A stretch of 7,761 bases of DNA. It comes from Candidatus Collierbacteria bacterium GW2011_GWB1_44_6. GTDB lineage: Bacteria; Patescibacteriota; Microgenomatia; UBA1400; MFAQ01. Location: contig LCJG01000036.1 in the NCBI GenBank assembly GCA_000998025.1, positions 1 through 7,761 on the forward strand, written 5' to 3'. Every line of letters starts with the position of its first letter. Positions within the stretch are counted from its first letter, which is position 1. Under the pieces are notes generated by a model, which saw nothing but the letters and a program-made list of their open reading frames with translations, was not told the DNA's origin and made no database searches. This document shows, piece after piece, positions 1-5,614 of the stretch. The position numbers were made by a program, and so were the translations under genes.

Positions 1-70
1 CCAGCAAGCAGGATGAATTCCCTCCTGTTCATTTGAACTGAATTTTATCAGATCTGAGGGGTCAGCTGAG

Positions 71-79
71 TGCTAAGAT
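71..79 (+). promoter_or_regulatory. Extended -10 box, probable leaderless promoter of the first gene
   Basis: TGC followed by TAAGAT (74-79) reads as an extended -10 element (TGn plus a hexamer matching TATAAT at 4 of 6). It ends five bases before the ATG at 85, so a start site about seven bases downstream would fall on the start codon. No Shine-Dalgarno sequence lies within 5-10 bases of the ATG; the only G-rich run (GAGGGG, 56-61) is too far away. I see no convincing -35. It is the weakest member of the series at 823, 5005, 5578 and 5603. Confidence 0.4.
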
Positions 80-84
80 AGATC

Positions 85-807
85 ATGAAGATATTAAAGT
101 TCTTGGGCGCTCTATTGCTGTCGTTAATATTGATAATAGTTCTCGGTCTTGGGTATTTGGGATTTATCCCCGGACTGTCAAAAATATTCGGCTCTGATAA
201 ACCGAGAGACTTGGGGGTCGCATATACTGAATCAGATTATCAAGCAATGTCAGGAAAGGTAGGACTGGAAATAAGAGAACTGCCGGCAAGCACTCCTTTG
301 GAGAAAAGTATTGTCGAGGAAGGGAGTCATGAGGTCAGTGAGACTTTTTCCCCTGCAGAAATGACGGCCGCAATAAATAAAAATACCTGGAGATATTTTC
401 CTTTTGTGAATGTCCAGATAAGAGTAAATGCAGATAACTCCATTGAAGCCTCCGGCCTGGTGGTGGTAGACAGACTATTGAAATATGCTCAAGCACTTGG
501 AGCCACAGCTGAAGAAGTACAAATGGGCATCGATGCTGCAAAGCTGCCAAACACCACTTTCCCATTTTATGTAAAAGGCAAGGGCGAAGTAGTGGACAAT
601 CAAGTGTCCGGCAACTTTCTTTCGGCAGAAGTTGGAAGACTACCGGTACCGGCGGGAATCCTTTCCGATATCCAAGGAAGGATAGTGGGTGCAGTAGAAG
701 CCAAGCTGGTGAACAATCCCAGTATATCTATCAAAGAAGCGCGACTTGAAAATGGTAGCGCAAAATTTGTCGGCACCCTGCCAAACGTGGAGTACGTGGT
801 CAAATAA
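85..807 (+). CDS. Membrane-anchored extracytoplasmic protein of unknown function
   Basis: 240 residues; I do not recognise the family. The N-terminus is a short basic stretch (MKILK) and one long hydrophobic segment (about residues 6-28) with no lipobox cysteine and no clear signal peptidase site, so it is probably a type II anchor with the rest outside the membrane. The exported part, about residues 40-240, is soluble and mixed alpha/beta. Residues 88-125 (a helix starting FSPAEM, then VNVQIRVN and IEASGLV strands) loosely resemble the layout of lipid-binding LmeA/YpmS-like proteins, where a helix precedes beta strands. That comparison is by eye and weak. The start is fixed by the anchor and by the -10 box five bases upstream. 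The DUF5652-type gene follows 27 bp downstream from its own -10 box, so the two need not form an operon. No regulation or substrate can be inferred. Confidence 0.8.
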   Translation: MKILKFLGALLLSLILIIVLGLGYLGFIPGLSKIFGSDKPRDLGVAYTESDYQAMSGKVGLEIRELPASTPLEKSIVEEGSHEVSETFSPAEMTAAINKNTWRYFPFVNVQIRVNADNSIEASGLVVVDRLLKYAQALGATAEEVQMGIDAAKLPNTTFPFYVKGKGEVVDNQVSGNFLSAEVGRLPVPAGILSDIQGRIVGAVEAKLVNNPSISIKEARLENGSAKFVGTLPNVEYVVK

Positions 808-822
808 AATTATCAATTGGTG

Positions 823-828
823 TATTAT
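823..828 (+). promoter_or_regulatory. -10 box (TATTAT) six bases before ATG of the DUF5652 gene
   Basis: TATTAT (5 of 6 to the -10 consensus), then six bases, then ATG at 835. This is the same spacing as the exact TATAAT boxes of nadE, nadM and the Pmp3-like gene. There is no Shine-Dalgarno sequence before 835. It argues for a leaderless transcript starting at the ATG. No clear -35 hexamer is seen. Confidence 0.5.
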
Positions 829-834
829 TTATTT

Positions 835-1092
835 ATGTACAATTCACCCCTCTCCTTTATGAATCCAGGAACCAGACCACTTTTTTATTTGCTGGTGGTT
901 TTGGACGTCGTCTTGAAAGGGATTACTTTGTATAAAAGTGCCCGGAAGGACCAAAAAGTGTGGTTTGTGGCCCTGCTCCTAGTAAATAGTTTGGGAATAT
1001 TGCCTATTATTTATCTATTCCTAAACAAAGATATCGCCTTTTCACCAAAAACAAGTGTGGCCGTTAAGAAGACGATAAAAAAGAAAAAATAG
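835..1092 (+). CDS. Small two-helix membrane protein, DUF5652-like
   Basis: 85 residues from ATG 835. Two hydrophobic helices (about residues 15-33 and 43-63) are separated by a short basic loop (KSARKDQK), followed by a charged tail ending in a run of lysines. The segment NPGTRPLFYLLVVLD, the WF..LLLVN second helix and the ending ILPIIYLF..NKD match what I remember of DUF5652, a small integral membrane family common in candidate-phylum bacteria with no assigned function. A longer reading from TTG 817 adds six residues (to MVYYLF), but the bases encoding them contain the putative -10 box, so ATG 835 is preferred. With the usual positive-inside bias, the basic loop would be cytoplasmic and both termini outside, although the lysine tail argues the other way; topology is unresolved. 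It lies tail-to-tail with the ABC transporter gene, 35 bp apart. Confidence 0.75.
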   Translation: MYNSPLSFMNPGTRPLFYLLVVLDVVLKGITLYKSARKDQKVWFVALLLVNSLGILPIIYLFLNKDIAFSPKTSVAVKKTIKKKK

Positions 1093-1121
1093 ATATAAAA
1101 ACGCCCCGAGATATCGGGGCG
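1091..1121 (-). terminator. Rho-independent terminator of the ABC transporter gene
   Basis: A perfect 8-bp GC-rich stem (CGCCCCGA 1102-1109, TCGGGGCG 1114-1121) closes a four-base loop. Read on the - strand it is followed directly by TTTTTATATCT, giving a standard intrinsic terminator six bases after the ABC stop codon. On the + strand the hairpin is followed by GAACGAGC with no T-run, so it should work poorly for the rightward genes. More T's for the - strand come from the A-rich lysine codons ending the opposing gene. Confidence 0.9.
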
Positions 1122-1127
1122 AACGAG

Positions 1128-2864
1128 CTAGTGAGTTTGGAGAGAAACCATTTGTGAATATAGGCCGCCCAGGGCTAACAATTCTTGGTGTGTACCCTCT
1201 TCCACCTTTTTACCCTGATCCATGACGACTATTTTGTTGGCAATGTCCCAGATGGTAGACAGACGATGCGCTATGATGATGGCGGTTTTGCCGGTGAGGA
1301 TGGTCCGCATATTTGTTTGAATTTCTTTTTCAGTAATGGCATCCACGGCACTAGTGGCTTCATCCAAAATTAAAATTGGACGGTTGGCCAGAATAGCCCT
1401 GGCCAGCGCAACTCTCTGCTTTTGACCACCGGACAGACGAATACCTCTCTCTCCAACTTGGGTTTGGTAACCATCTTTGAGGGTGAGAATAAAGTCATGA
1501 ATACCTGCTAGACGTGCGGCTTCTTTGACTTCTTCTTCGGTAGCATCTGGAGAGGGAAAGCGAATATTGTACACAAGAGTGTCGTCGAAGATATAGACAT
1601 CGTCACCTTGAGGAACATAAGAAAACTGTTCGAGTAGCTGTGTTCCATCCCAGTCATTTATTTCGACGCCACCTACAGTGATTGATCCCTTTTGACATCT
1701 AGAGAGTCTCGTCACAACTTTGCGGATAGTTGTCTTACCAGCGCCCGACGGACCAACAAGAGCGACGATTTTCCCTGGTTCGACTTCTAAATTAAAGTCA
1801 TGTAGAGCACCATCGTCTTCGCTGTATTCACCTTCGTAAGAAAAACAAACATTTTGAAAACTAATTCCAAGAGTTTTGTCTGGAATATTTTGAATAGTTC
1901 CAGTTTCAACCGGTTCTTTTTCGGTTAATAAATCGGCCAAGCGGAGAATACCTTCGAGTGCTTCCATGGCTCTATCGGCGAGGCGAGCAAAACGCCAAAC
2001 ATTGGCAAGTAGGGTTTCGGTAAGAACACTTAAGAAAATTAAATTGCCGATGGTAATTGATTCACTCAGTAGTTGGGCTATCCAGACGATAAGAATAATT
2101 CGACGGGCAGTGTTTAGAACAATAATTCGCCAACGAGTGTAAGTGAAGATGGCAAGTCGGTATTCTGCCAATGCTTTGTCGACAATACCATTGTGGATAC
2201 CTAACTGTTCATCTATTAATCTTTGCTGTTGGCCGAACATGAGATTGGTTTCGATAGATTGAACTGAGGAAACAGATTTACTCCATTCCAGTTCGTAAAG
2301 ATCTTGGCGCTCTGATCGTAACTTTTTTCTGGCGTTATTACCTTTGACGGTCAACCAGCCAAAAAGAAGAAAAGTAATTGTCAAAATCACTGCAACCCAA
2401 GGAGACATTACTATTAAAGGCACGTAACTAACTACGGTTTGGACGATAGCGGGAACAAACTCCCAACTGAAAATGTCGACAATGTCTAGGGCTTTCCAAA
2501 CACCATCCCCCACTTTGCCTACAAGGGTTCCTGAATTGTGGCGGTGGTGCCAAGGAATATCCATTTTGAGAAACTTTTTGATAGCGGTGAGTTTCAAGTA
2601 GCGAAAAATGGGAAAGCTGTGCCTTGAGACTACCCAGTTGTCAAAATAGTTGTCCAAAAACATGTTTACAGTGTCGTATAAGACTAGAAAGCCGATTAGT
2701 AAGTATCGAAAACGGAAAAGTTGCTGTGATTCGTATAGGTTGACCACTAGACTAATAACGTACCTAGCGCCCATTTGGACAATTTCATAGACAAGGGCTA
2801 TCCAGACAAAAATAAAGAAATTGCGGTGAAATGGCGACAAAATAGACCATAACTTGCGATACAT
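1128..2864 (-). CDS. ABC exporter half-transporter (fused permease and ATPase)
   Basis: 578 residues, the usual length for a fused TMD-NBD exporter subunit that works as a dimer in the inner membrane. Residues 1-300 form the membrane domain with about six helices (near 16-40, 53-72, 136-156, 157-174, 247-267, 271-290). Residues 333-575 are the ATPase: A-loop Tyr343, Walker A GPSGAGKTT 371-379 (Lys377), Q-loop Gln419, signature LSGGQ 477-481, Walker B ILILDE 497-502 with Glu502, D-loop SAVD 505-508, switch His533. All catalytic residues are intact, so ATP-driven export is expected. Substrate is not readable from sequence; MsbA-like lipid, multidrug or peptide exporters share this layout. The ATG is preceded by a full AGGAGGT ribosome site, and a terminator lies just past the stop. 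A terminator also separates it from nadE upstream, so it is probably its own transcription unit behind a long leader. Confidence 0.93.
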   Translation of the reverse strand: MYRKLWSILSPFHRNFFIFVWIALVYEIVQMGARYVISLVVNLYESQQLFRFRYLLIGFLVLYDTVNMFLDNYFDNWVVSRHSFPIFRYLKLTAIKKFLKMDIPWHHRHNSGTLVGKVGDGVWKALDIVDIFSWEFVPAIVQTVVSYVPLIVMSPWVAVILTITFLLFGWLTVKGNNARKKLRSERQDLYELEWSKSVSSVQSIETNLMFGQQQRLIDEQLGIHNGIVDKALAEYRLAIFTYTRWRIIVLNTARRIILIVWIAQLLSESITIGNLIFLSVLTETLLANVWRFARLADRAMEALEGILRLADLLTEKEPVETGTIQNIPDKTLGISFQNVCFSYEGEYSEDDGALHDFNLEVEPGKIVALVGPSGAGKTTIRKVVTRLSRCQKGSITVGGVEINDWDGTQLLEQFSYVPQGDDVYIFDDTLVYNIRFPSPDATEEEVKEAARLAGIHDFILTLKDGYQTQVGERGIRLSGGQKQRVALARAILANRPILILDEATSAVDAITEKEIQTNMRTILTGKTAIIIAHRLSTIWDIANKIVVMDQGKKVEEGTHQELLALGGLYSQMVSLQTH

Positions 2865-2867
2865 AAA

Positions 2868-2874
2868 ACCTCCT
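2868..2874 (-). promoter_or_regulatory. Strong Shine-Dalgarno site (AGGAGGT) of the ABC gene
   Basis: AGGAGGT on the - strand, three bases before ATG 2864 counting from the final T. This is a complete match to the anti-Shine-Dalgarno sequence. It fixes the start and shows that this organism uses canonical ribosome binding on leadered mRNA, in contrast to the SD-less genes with a -10 box next to the ATG. Confidence 0.8.
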
Positions 2875-2900
2875 GTAAATTTTTAAAGATCGTTAATCGA

Positions 2901-2934
2901 AACAAACAAAAACGCCGCGTATGCCGCGGCGTTT
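2901..2934 (-). terminator. Hairpin terminator or attenuator upstream of the ABC gene
   Basis: A perfect 10-bp stem (AAACGCCGCG 2910-2919 with CGCGGCGTTT 2925-2934) closes a five-base loop. On the - strand it is followed by TTTTTGTTTGTTT, a good U-tract; the + strand side (GAGTAAATC) is poor. It lies about 170 bases past the nadE stop and 45 bases before the ABC ATG. It could end the nadE transcript, end a short RNA made from 3040-2910, or act as an attenuator in the ABC leader. The sequence alone does not separate these. Confidence 0.85.
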
Positions 2935-3040
2935 GAGTAAATCTAATTAATTTTTCTTTAAGTAGTAATATACGCAAAAACCGAGGCACAATTTGTGCCC
3001 AAAAGTTCTACCGGAATCGGCACGAGTAGAACCAGGTCTA
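2910..3040 (-). ncRNA. Candidate structured leader RNA or small RNA
   Basis: Reading leftward there are, in order, hairpin A (arms 3026-3032 and 3005-3011, GTTCTAC/GTAGAAC, 14-base loop), hairpin B (arms 2994-2999 and 2985-2990, GGCACA/TGTGCC, three-base loop), an A/U-rich stretch (2935-2984) and the terminator hairpin. The loop of A contains GTGCC, which can pair with the GGCAC 5' arm of hairpin B in competition with that arm's own 3' partner. A pseudoknot or switch is therefore possible. I match it to no known riboswitch or RNA family, and no credible protein fits here. With the promoter at 3046-3074 it would be either an RNA of roughly 130 bases or the leader of the ABC gene. Existence as a transcript is inferred only. 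Confidence 0.35.
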
Positions 3041-3045
3041 AATAT

Positions 3046-3074
3046 TTAGTAGTGTTTTCCATGTTGTTTGCCAA
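3046..3074 (-). promoter_or_regulatory. Candidate promoter for the ABC gene / leader RNA
   Basis: On the - strand, TTGGCA (3074-3069, 5 of 6 to the -35 consensus), a 17-base spacer and TACTAA (3051-3046, only 3 of 6 to the -10). The predicted start near 3039 falls in a 12-base perfect palindrome, CTAAATATTTAG (3038-3049). The -35 is good and the -10 poor, so the call is tentative. It is supported by the need for a promoter between nadE and a separately terminated ABC gene. Confidence 0.3.
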
Positions 3075-3084
3075 AATTGGCAAA
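3067..3084. repeat. Perfect inverted repeat, operator-like
   Basis: TTTGCCAA and TTGGCAAA form an 8-bp perfect dyad around a two-base centre (AA). The centre is too small for a stable RNA loop and there is no T-run after it, so a DNA-binding site for a dimeric regulator is more likely than a terminator. It covers the candidate -35 of the leader/ABC promoter, where a bound repressor would block polymerase. Confidence 0.5.
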
Positions 3085-3102
3085 GAGAAGAATAGCATAA
3101 TG

Positions 3103-4998
3103 TTATAGGGTTGTCAAGAGTTTCTCTTTGAGGGCTTGGTAGCCACGGGTGAAGTAGACACCATTTTGGGCTTCACGCAGGTCAAAGCCGAAAGCCCGAC
3201 GGCTGACGGCAATAATGGGAGGTGCCTGGATTCTTTTGAAGATATTTGCTTTAAAGAGTTTCCATTTATGCTCTAGATCGCTAATAAATTCTTGAGTGGT
3301 GGGGAAATACTTTTTTACCAAACCAGATTCCAATTTCAGCTCTGCCTCTAAGGTGCCGTCCTGATATAACTTTAGAATACGTTCCGGATCCGATCGAAAT
3401 TCAACAAAAGAACGGATGAGTTTGTCGTGGTAAGGGTAAAGTATGGGGTCCCCCTTACCTTTAGTGACATCTTGATCGGCACTAAGTTCAGCCGAGGGAA
3501 CTACATTCAGAATCGACGAGGGAATAATTTCTCTACCTTCCAACTCGTTGATGTAACGGGCTAGCTGATAAACTTCGTTCTTGTAAATATCAGCAATGGG
3601 GGCCAAAGCCCCATCAACATCTCCATACAAAGTGCAGTAGCCCAAAGCAGTTTCGGTTTTGTTGCCGTTATTTACAAAAACCCCTCCAAGGCAGGCGGCG
3701 ATGACGGCCAGGATGCGGCTGCTTCTATCTCTGGCTTGAATATTTTCGGTAATGGCACTGGTGACTTCCAAATCTGTTTCGATATGGGAGCTGTTCTCGC
3801 GAACAAACTTTAACCGTTTCAGTTCTGCGAGGGTTAAGTCGACAGAGTCTTGTATGGGACAGATTGAATAATTAAGGCCGAGATTTTTGGCCAAGACAGA
3901 GGCGGCATTTTTTGTGAGATCTGAATTGAATTTCGAAGGCATGTTGACAGCATAAACATTTTCCGGCTCCAAGGCACGGGTAAGGAGATAAGCGACGAGA
4001 GCGGAATCGATGCCTCCACTTAAACCAATCACCGCTATTTGACGGGGTAGTGACAAAAAGAAATGATGGATGCCGAAGCATAAACCGTTGAAAAGTTCTA
4101 CCACATCCTGTTTTTCGGTCAAACCTGTTGGGGTCAGGACTGGAGTTGTTTTTTCGCCTAGTGTAATATTTAGAGTTTCTTCTTGGTAATCGGTGGTGAC
4201 CGCCATCAAAGTGCCATCCGGATAGTACACGGTTGAATTGCCATCAAAAAGAAATACTGTTTTCCCATTGTTTTGAATGCCAGCATTGTTGCAGTACAAG
4301 AAAGGGATAGGGTCTTTTTCGAGTAGAGATTTGACTACCCGGTGACGTTTGTCGTTCTTGCGCCAAGTCCAAGGAGAGCTGGAGAGATTGACGATGACGT
4401 CTGCTCCGTTTTTGACTAAGTGGTGAATGGGGCTTTCGGAATAGTCATCGCACCACATATCTTCACACATACTTGCCCCAACATTGACGATATTTCCATT
4501 GATATTGATGGGAAAAGGCTTAAGGAGATTTTCCAACCTTTCACCTTTTTCGGCGGCTAGCTTAGCCATAGAGTAAAAATGTCTTTCATCGTCGAACTCG
4601 CGATATTTGGGCATAAGCGTTTTGAATGTATGACCTTCGAACACACCGTTTTTGACCCATTGTCCATTTTGGGCAACATGGGCGGCGTTGTATTTTCTGA
4701 TCCGGCCATCTTCACCCTTTTTATCAAAATCAGCACAAACGTTTCCCCAAATTACAGCAATATCTTTACTTTCTTTTCTAATATCTTCGTTGTATTCCAT
4801 GAGGTCACGGATAAAACTCTCATTTTCCCATTCGTCTCCCAGGAGGTATCCGGAAACGACCATTTCTGAAAAAAGAATGACGTCGACACCTTTGGACCTT
4901 GCTTTTTTTATCTCAGAGATAATTTTCTGGGTGTTGAGATCCGGGCGGCCAGCCTGGACATCCAACTGGGCGATGGCTACCTGAAATTTGGTTTGCAT
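3103..4998 (-). CDS. nadE: Glutamine-dependent NAD(+) synthetase
   Basis: 631 residues from ATG 4998. It makes NAD from deamido-NAD, ATP and glutamine, the last step of NAD synthesis, in the cytoplasm. The N-terminal half is a nitrilase-fold glutaminase with the catalytic triad Glu45 (FSEMVVSG), Lys126 (FKTLMPKY) and Cys178 (GASMCEDMW). The C-terminal half is an ATP-pyrophosphatase synthetase domain with SGGIDS at 327-332, GNKTE near 446 and GYCTLYGD near 453. All key residues are present, and the length is a little under the 650-700 typical of two-domain NadE. A start at TTG 5016 would add six residues, but those codons overlap an exact TATAAT box placed six bases before ATG 4998 and no Shine-Dalgarno is present, so ATG is chosen. 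It follows the nadM-like gene by 24 bp on the same strand, supplying consecutive pathway steps, though it appears to have its own promoter. Confidence 0.96.
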   Translation of the reverse strand: MQTKFQVAIAQLDVQAGRPDLNTQKIISEIKKARSKGVDVILFSEMVVSGYLLGDEWENESFIRDLMEYNEDIRKESKDIAVIWGNVCADFDKKGEDGRIRKYNAAHVAQNGQWVKNGVFEGHTFKTLMPKYREFDDERHFYSMAKLAAEKGERLENLLKPFPININGNIVNVGASMCEDMWCDDYSESPIHHLVKNGADVIVNLSSSPWTWRKNDKRHRVVKSLLEKDPIPFLYCNNAGIQNNGKTVFLFDGNSTVYYPDGTLMAVTTDYQEETLNITLGEKTTPVLTPTGLTEKQDVVELFNGLCFGIHHFFLSLPRQIAVIGLSGGIDSALVAYLLTRALEPENVYAVNMPSKFNSDLTKNAASVLAKNLGLNYSICPIQDSVDLTLAELKRLKFVRENSSHIETDLEVTSAITENIQARDRSSRILAVIAACLGGVFVNNGNKTETALGYCTLYGDVDGALAPIADIYKNEVYQLARYINELEGREIIPSSILNVVPSAELSADQDVTKGKGDPILYPYHDKLIRSFVEFRSDPERILKLYQDGTLEAELKLESGLVKKYFPTTQEFISDLEHKWKLFKANIFKRIQAPPIIAVSRRAFGFDLREAQNGVYFTRGYQALKEKLLTTL

Positions 4999-5004
4999 GG
5001 TACA

Positions 5005-5010
5005 ATTATA
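5005..5010 (-). promoter_or_regulatory. Exact TATAAT -10 box of nadE, leaderless type
   Basis: On the - strand TATAAT is followed by TGTACC and then ATG (4998). A possible -35, TTGGTC, lies 18 bases upstream inside the last codons of the adenylyltransferase gene. TGTAC occurs on both sides of the TATAAT box as a direct repeat. No Shine-Dalgarno is present. The predicted start coincides with the ATG. Confidence 0.65.
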
Positions 5011-5022
5011 GTACAAAATACA

Positions 5023-5571
5023 CTAACTGACCAAGGACTGTTTCTTGAACCTGGCATAACCAGCCTTGGCTAGCGGAAGCACTTCTGGGTTCAGCATCTT
5101 TTCCAGGATTTGATCGTCGCTTGTCTCCAGGGCTTGGCGTACTTGGGTGGCTGACTCGCCATGATCTTTATGGTCTCGATTGTGCACGATCTCCACCTGA
5201 AACCTTTCGGAAAGGACAGCCAAATCCTCCGCACAACCACCATAAAAAATGAATTTGGCTTCCATCTTGTCTGCCAACTTCTCCAAACGATCTAGCCACA
5301 GACCGTTTGTGCTGCCGTCAAAGAATATTTTGGAGGGGTTTATATCAGGGAAAGGAAGTACCCTCACCCCCGGATAAGCAGCTTCGATCATGGATTTTCT
5401 CTCCTCATAAGTGTATGGCGTCCTGGAGTTGTAGGAATTTGACGATCCGATCAACAAGAGGATGTTTTTGGCGCTATGCCTGGCAATAAGAGTATTGATC
5501 ATTCTTTGGTGGCCAACGTGAAGCGGGGCAAAACGGCCCAGGAAGACGTGATATGTTTTCTTATTTTCCAT
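5023..5571 (-). CDS. nadM: Nicotinamide/nicotinate mononucleotide adenylyltransferase-like protein (NadM type)
   Basis: 182 residues of the nucleotidyltransferase (HxGH) superfamily. The nucleotide-binding signature GRFAPLHVGH is at residues 12-21 (His18, His21). IGSSNSYNSRTPYTYEERKSMI (41-62) resembles the conserved IGS...NP(F/W)...ER segment of NadM-type NMN adenylyltransferases. ESATQVRQAL (139-148) replaces the usual ISGTxIR second ATP motif. Family enzymes join AMP from ATP to NMN or nicotinate mononucleotide. Because the next gene amidates deamido-NAD, this protein is likely to supply deamido-NAD from nicotinate mononucleotide, giving the last two steps of NAD synthesis side by side. 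Substrate choice is inferred from context; related cytidylyltransferases or phosphopantetheine adenylyltransferases cannot be fully excluded. No Nudix domain is fused. The ATG is preceded by TATAAT at six bases and no Shine-Dalgarno. Confidence 0.75.
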   Translation of the reverse strand: MENKKTYHVFLGRFAPLHVGHQRMINTLIARHSAKNILLLIGSSNSYNSRTPYTYEERKSMIEAAYPGVRVLPFPDINPSKIFFDGSTNGLWLDRLEKLADKMEAKFIFYGGCAEDLAVLSERFQVEIVHNRDHKDHGESATQVRQALETSDDQILEKMLNPEVLPLAKAGYARFKKQSLVS

Positions 5572-5577
5572 AGCATG

Positions 5578-5583
5578 ATTATA
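5578..5583 (-). promoter_or_regulatory. Exact TATAAT -10 box of the nadM-like gene, leaderless type
   Basis: On the - strand TATAAT is followed by CATGCT and then ATG (5571). No Shine-Dalgarno and no good -35 are seen. It is back-to-back with the + strand box at 5603-5608. Confidence 0.65.
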
Positions 5584-5602
5584 ATTTCAAAAATGATCAG
5601 AG

Positions 5603-5608
5603 TATAAT
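5603..5608 (+). promoter_or_regulatory. Exact TATAAT -10 box of the Pmp3-like gene, leaderless type
   Basis: TATAAT is followed by TGGGAT and then ATG (5615). There is no Shine-Dalgarno. Its -35 position would fall on the -10 box of the divergent nadM-like gene, so polymerases should not be able to occupy both promoters together. Confidence 0.65.
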
Positions 5609-5614
5609 TGGGAT

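Noticed and set aside
3..41. Possible C-terminal tail of an upstream gene ending at TGA 39-41
   Set aside because: Only 12 codons are visible, with no recognisable residues; the other two forward frames also close nearby, so coding cannot be supported.
2798..2989. 63-codon - strand frame from GTG 2989, possible leader peptide for the ABC gene
   Set aside because: It runs through the terminator hairpin and into the ABC gene in another frame, has no ribosome site, and its low-complexity sequence looks like a chance translation.
2935..3102. tRNA or tmRNA-like structure in the nadE-ABC gap
   Set aside because: The GTTCTAC/GTAGAAC hairpin superficially resembles a T-arm, but no T-loop consensus, cloverleaf, acceptor stem or CCA can be assembled on either strand.
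4579..4984. Long + strand frames antisense to nadE (96 and 110 codons)
   Set aside because: They lie wholly inside the well-supported nadE gene, have no ribosome site and encode no recognisable protein; shadow frames.
1128..4998. nadE and ABC transporter as one operon
   Set aside because: They share a strand, but a 238-bp gap with a strong terminator in the same direction separates them, and the functions are unrelated.
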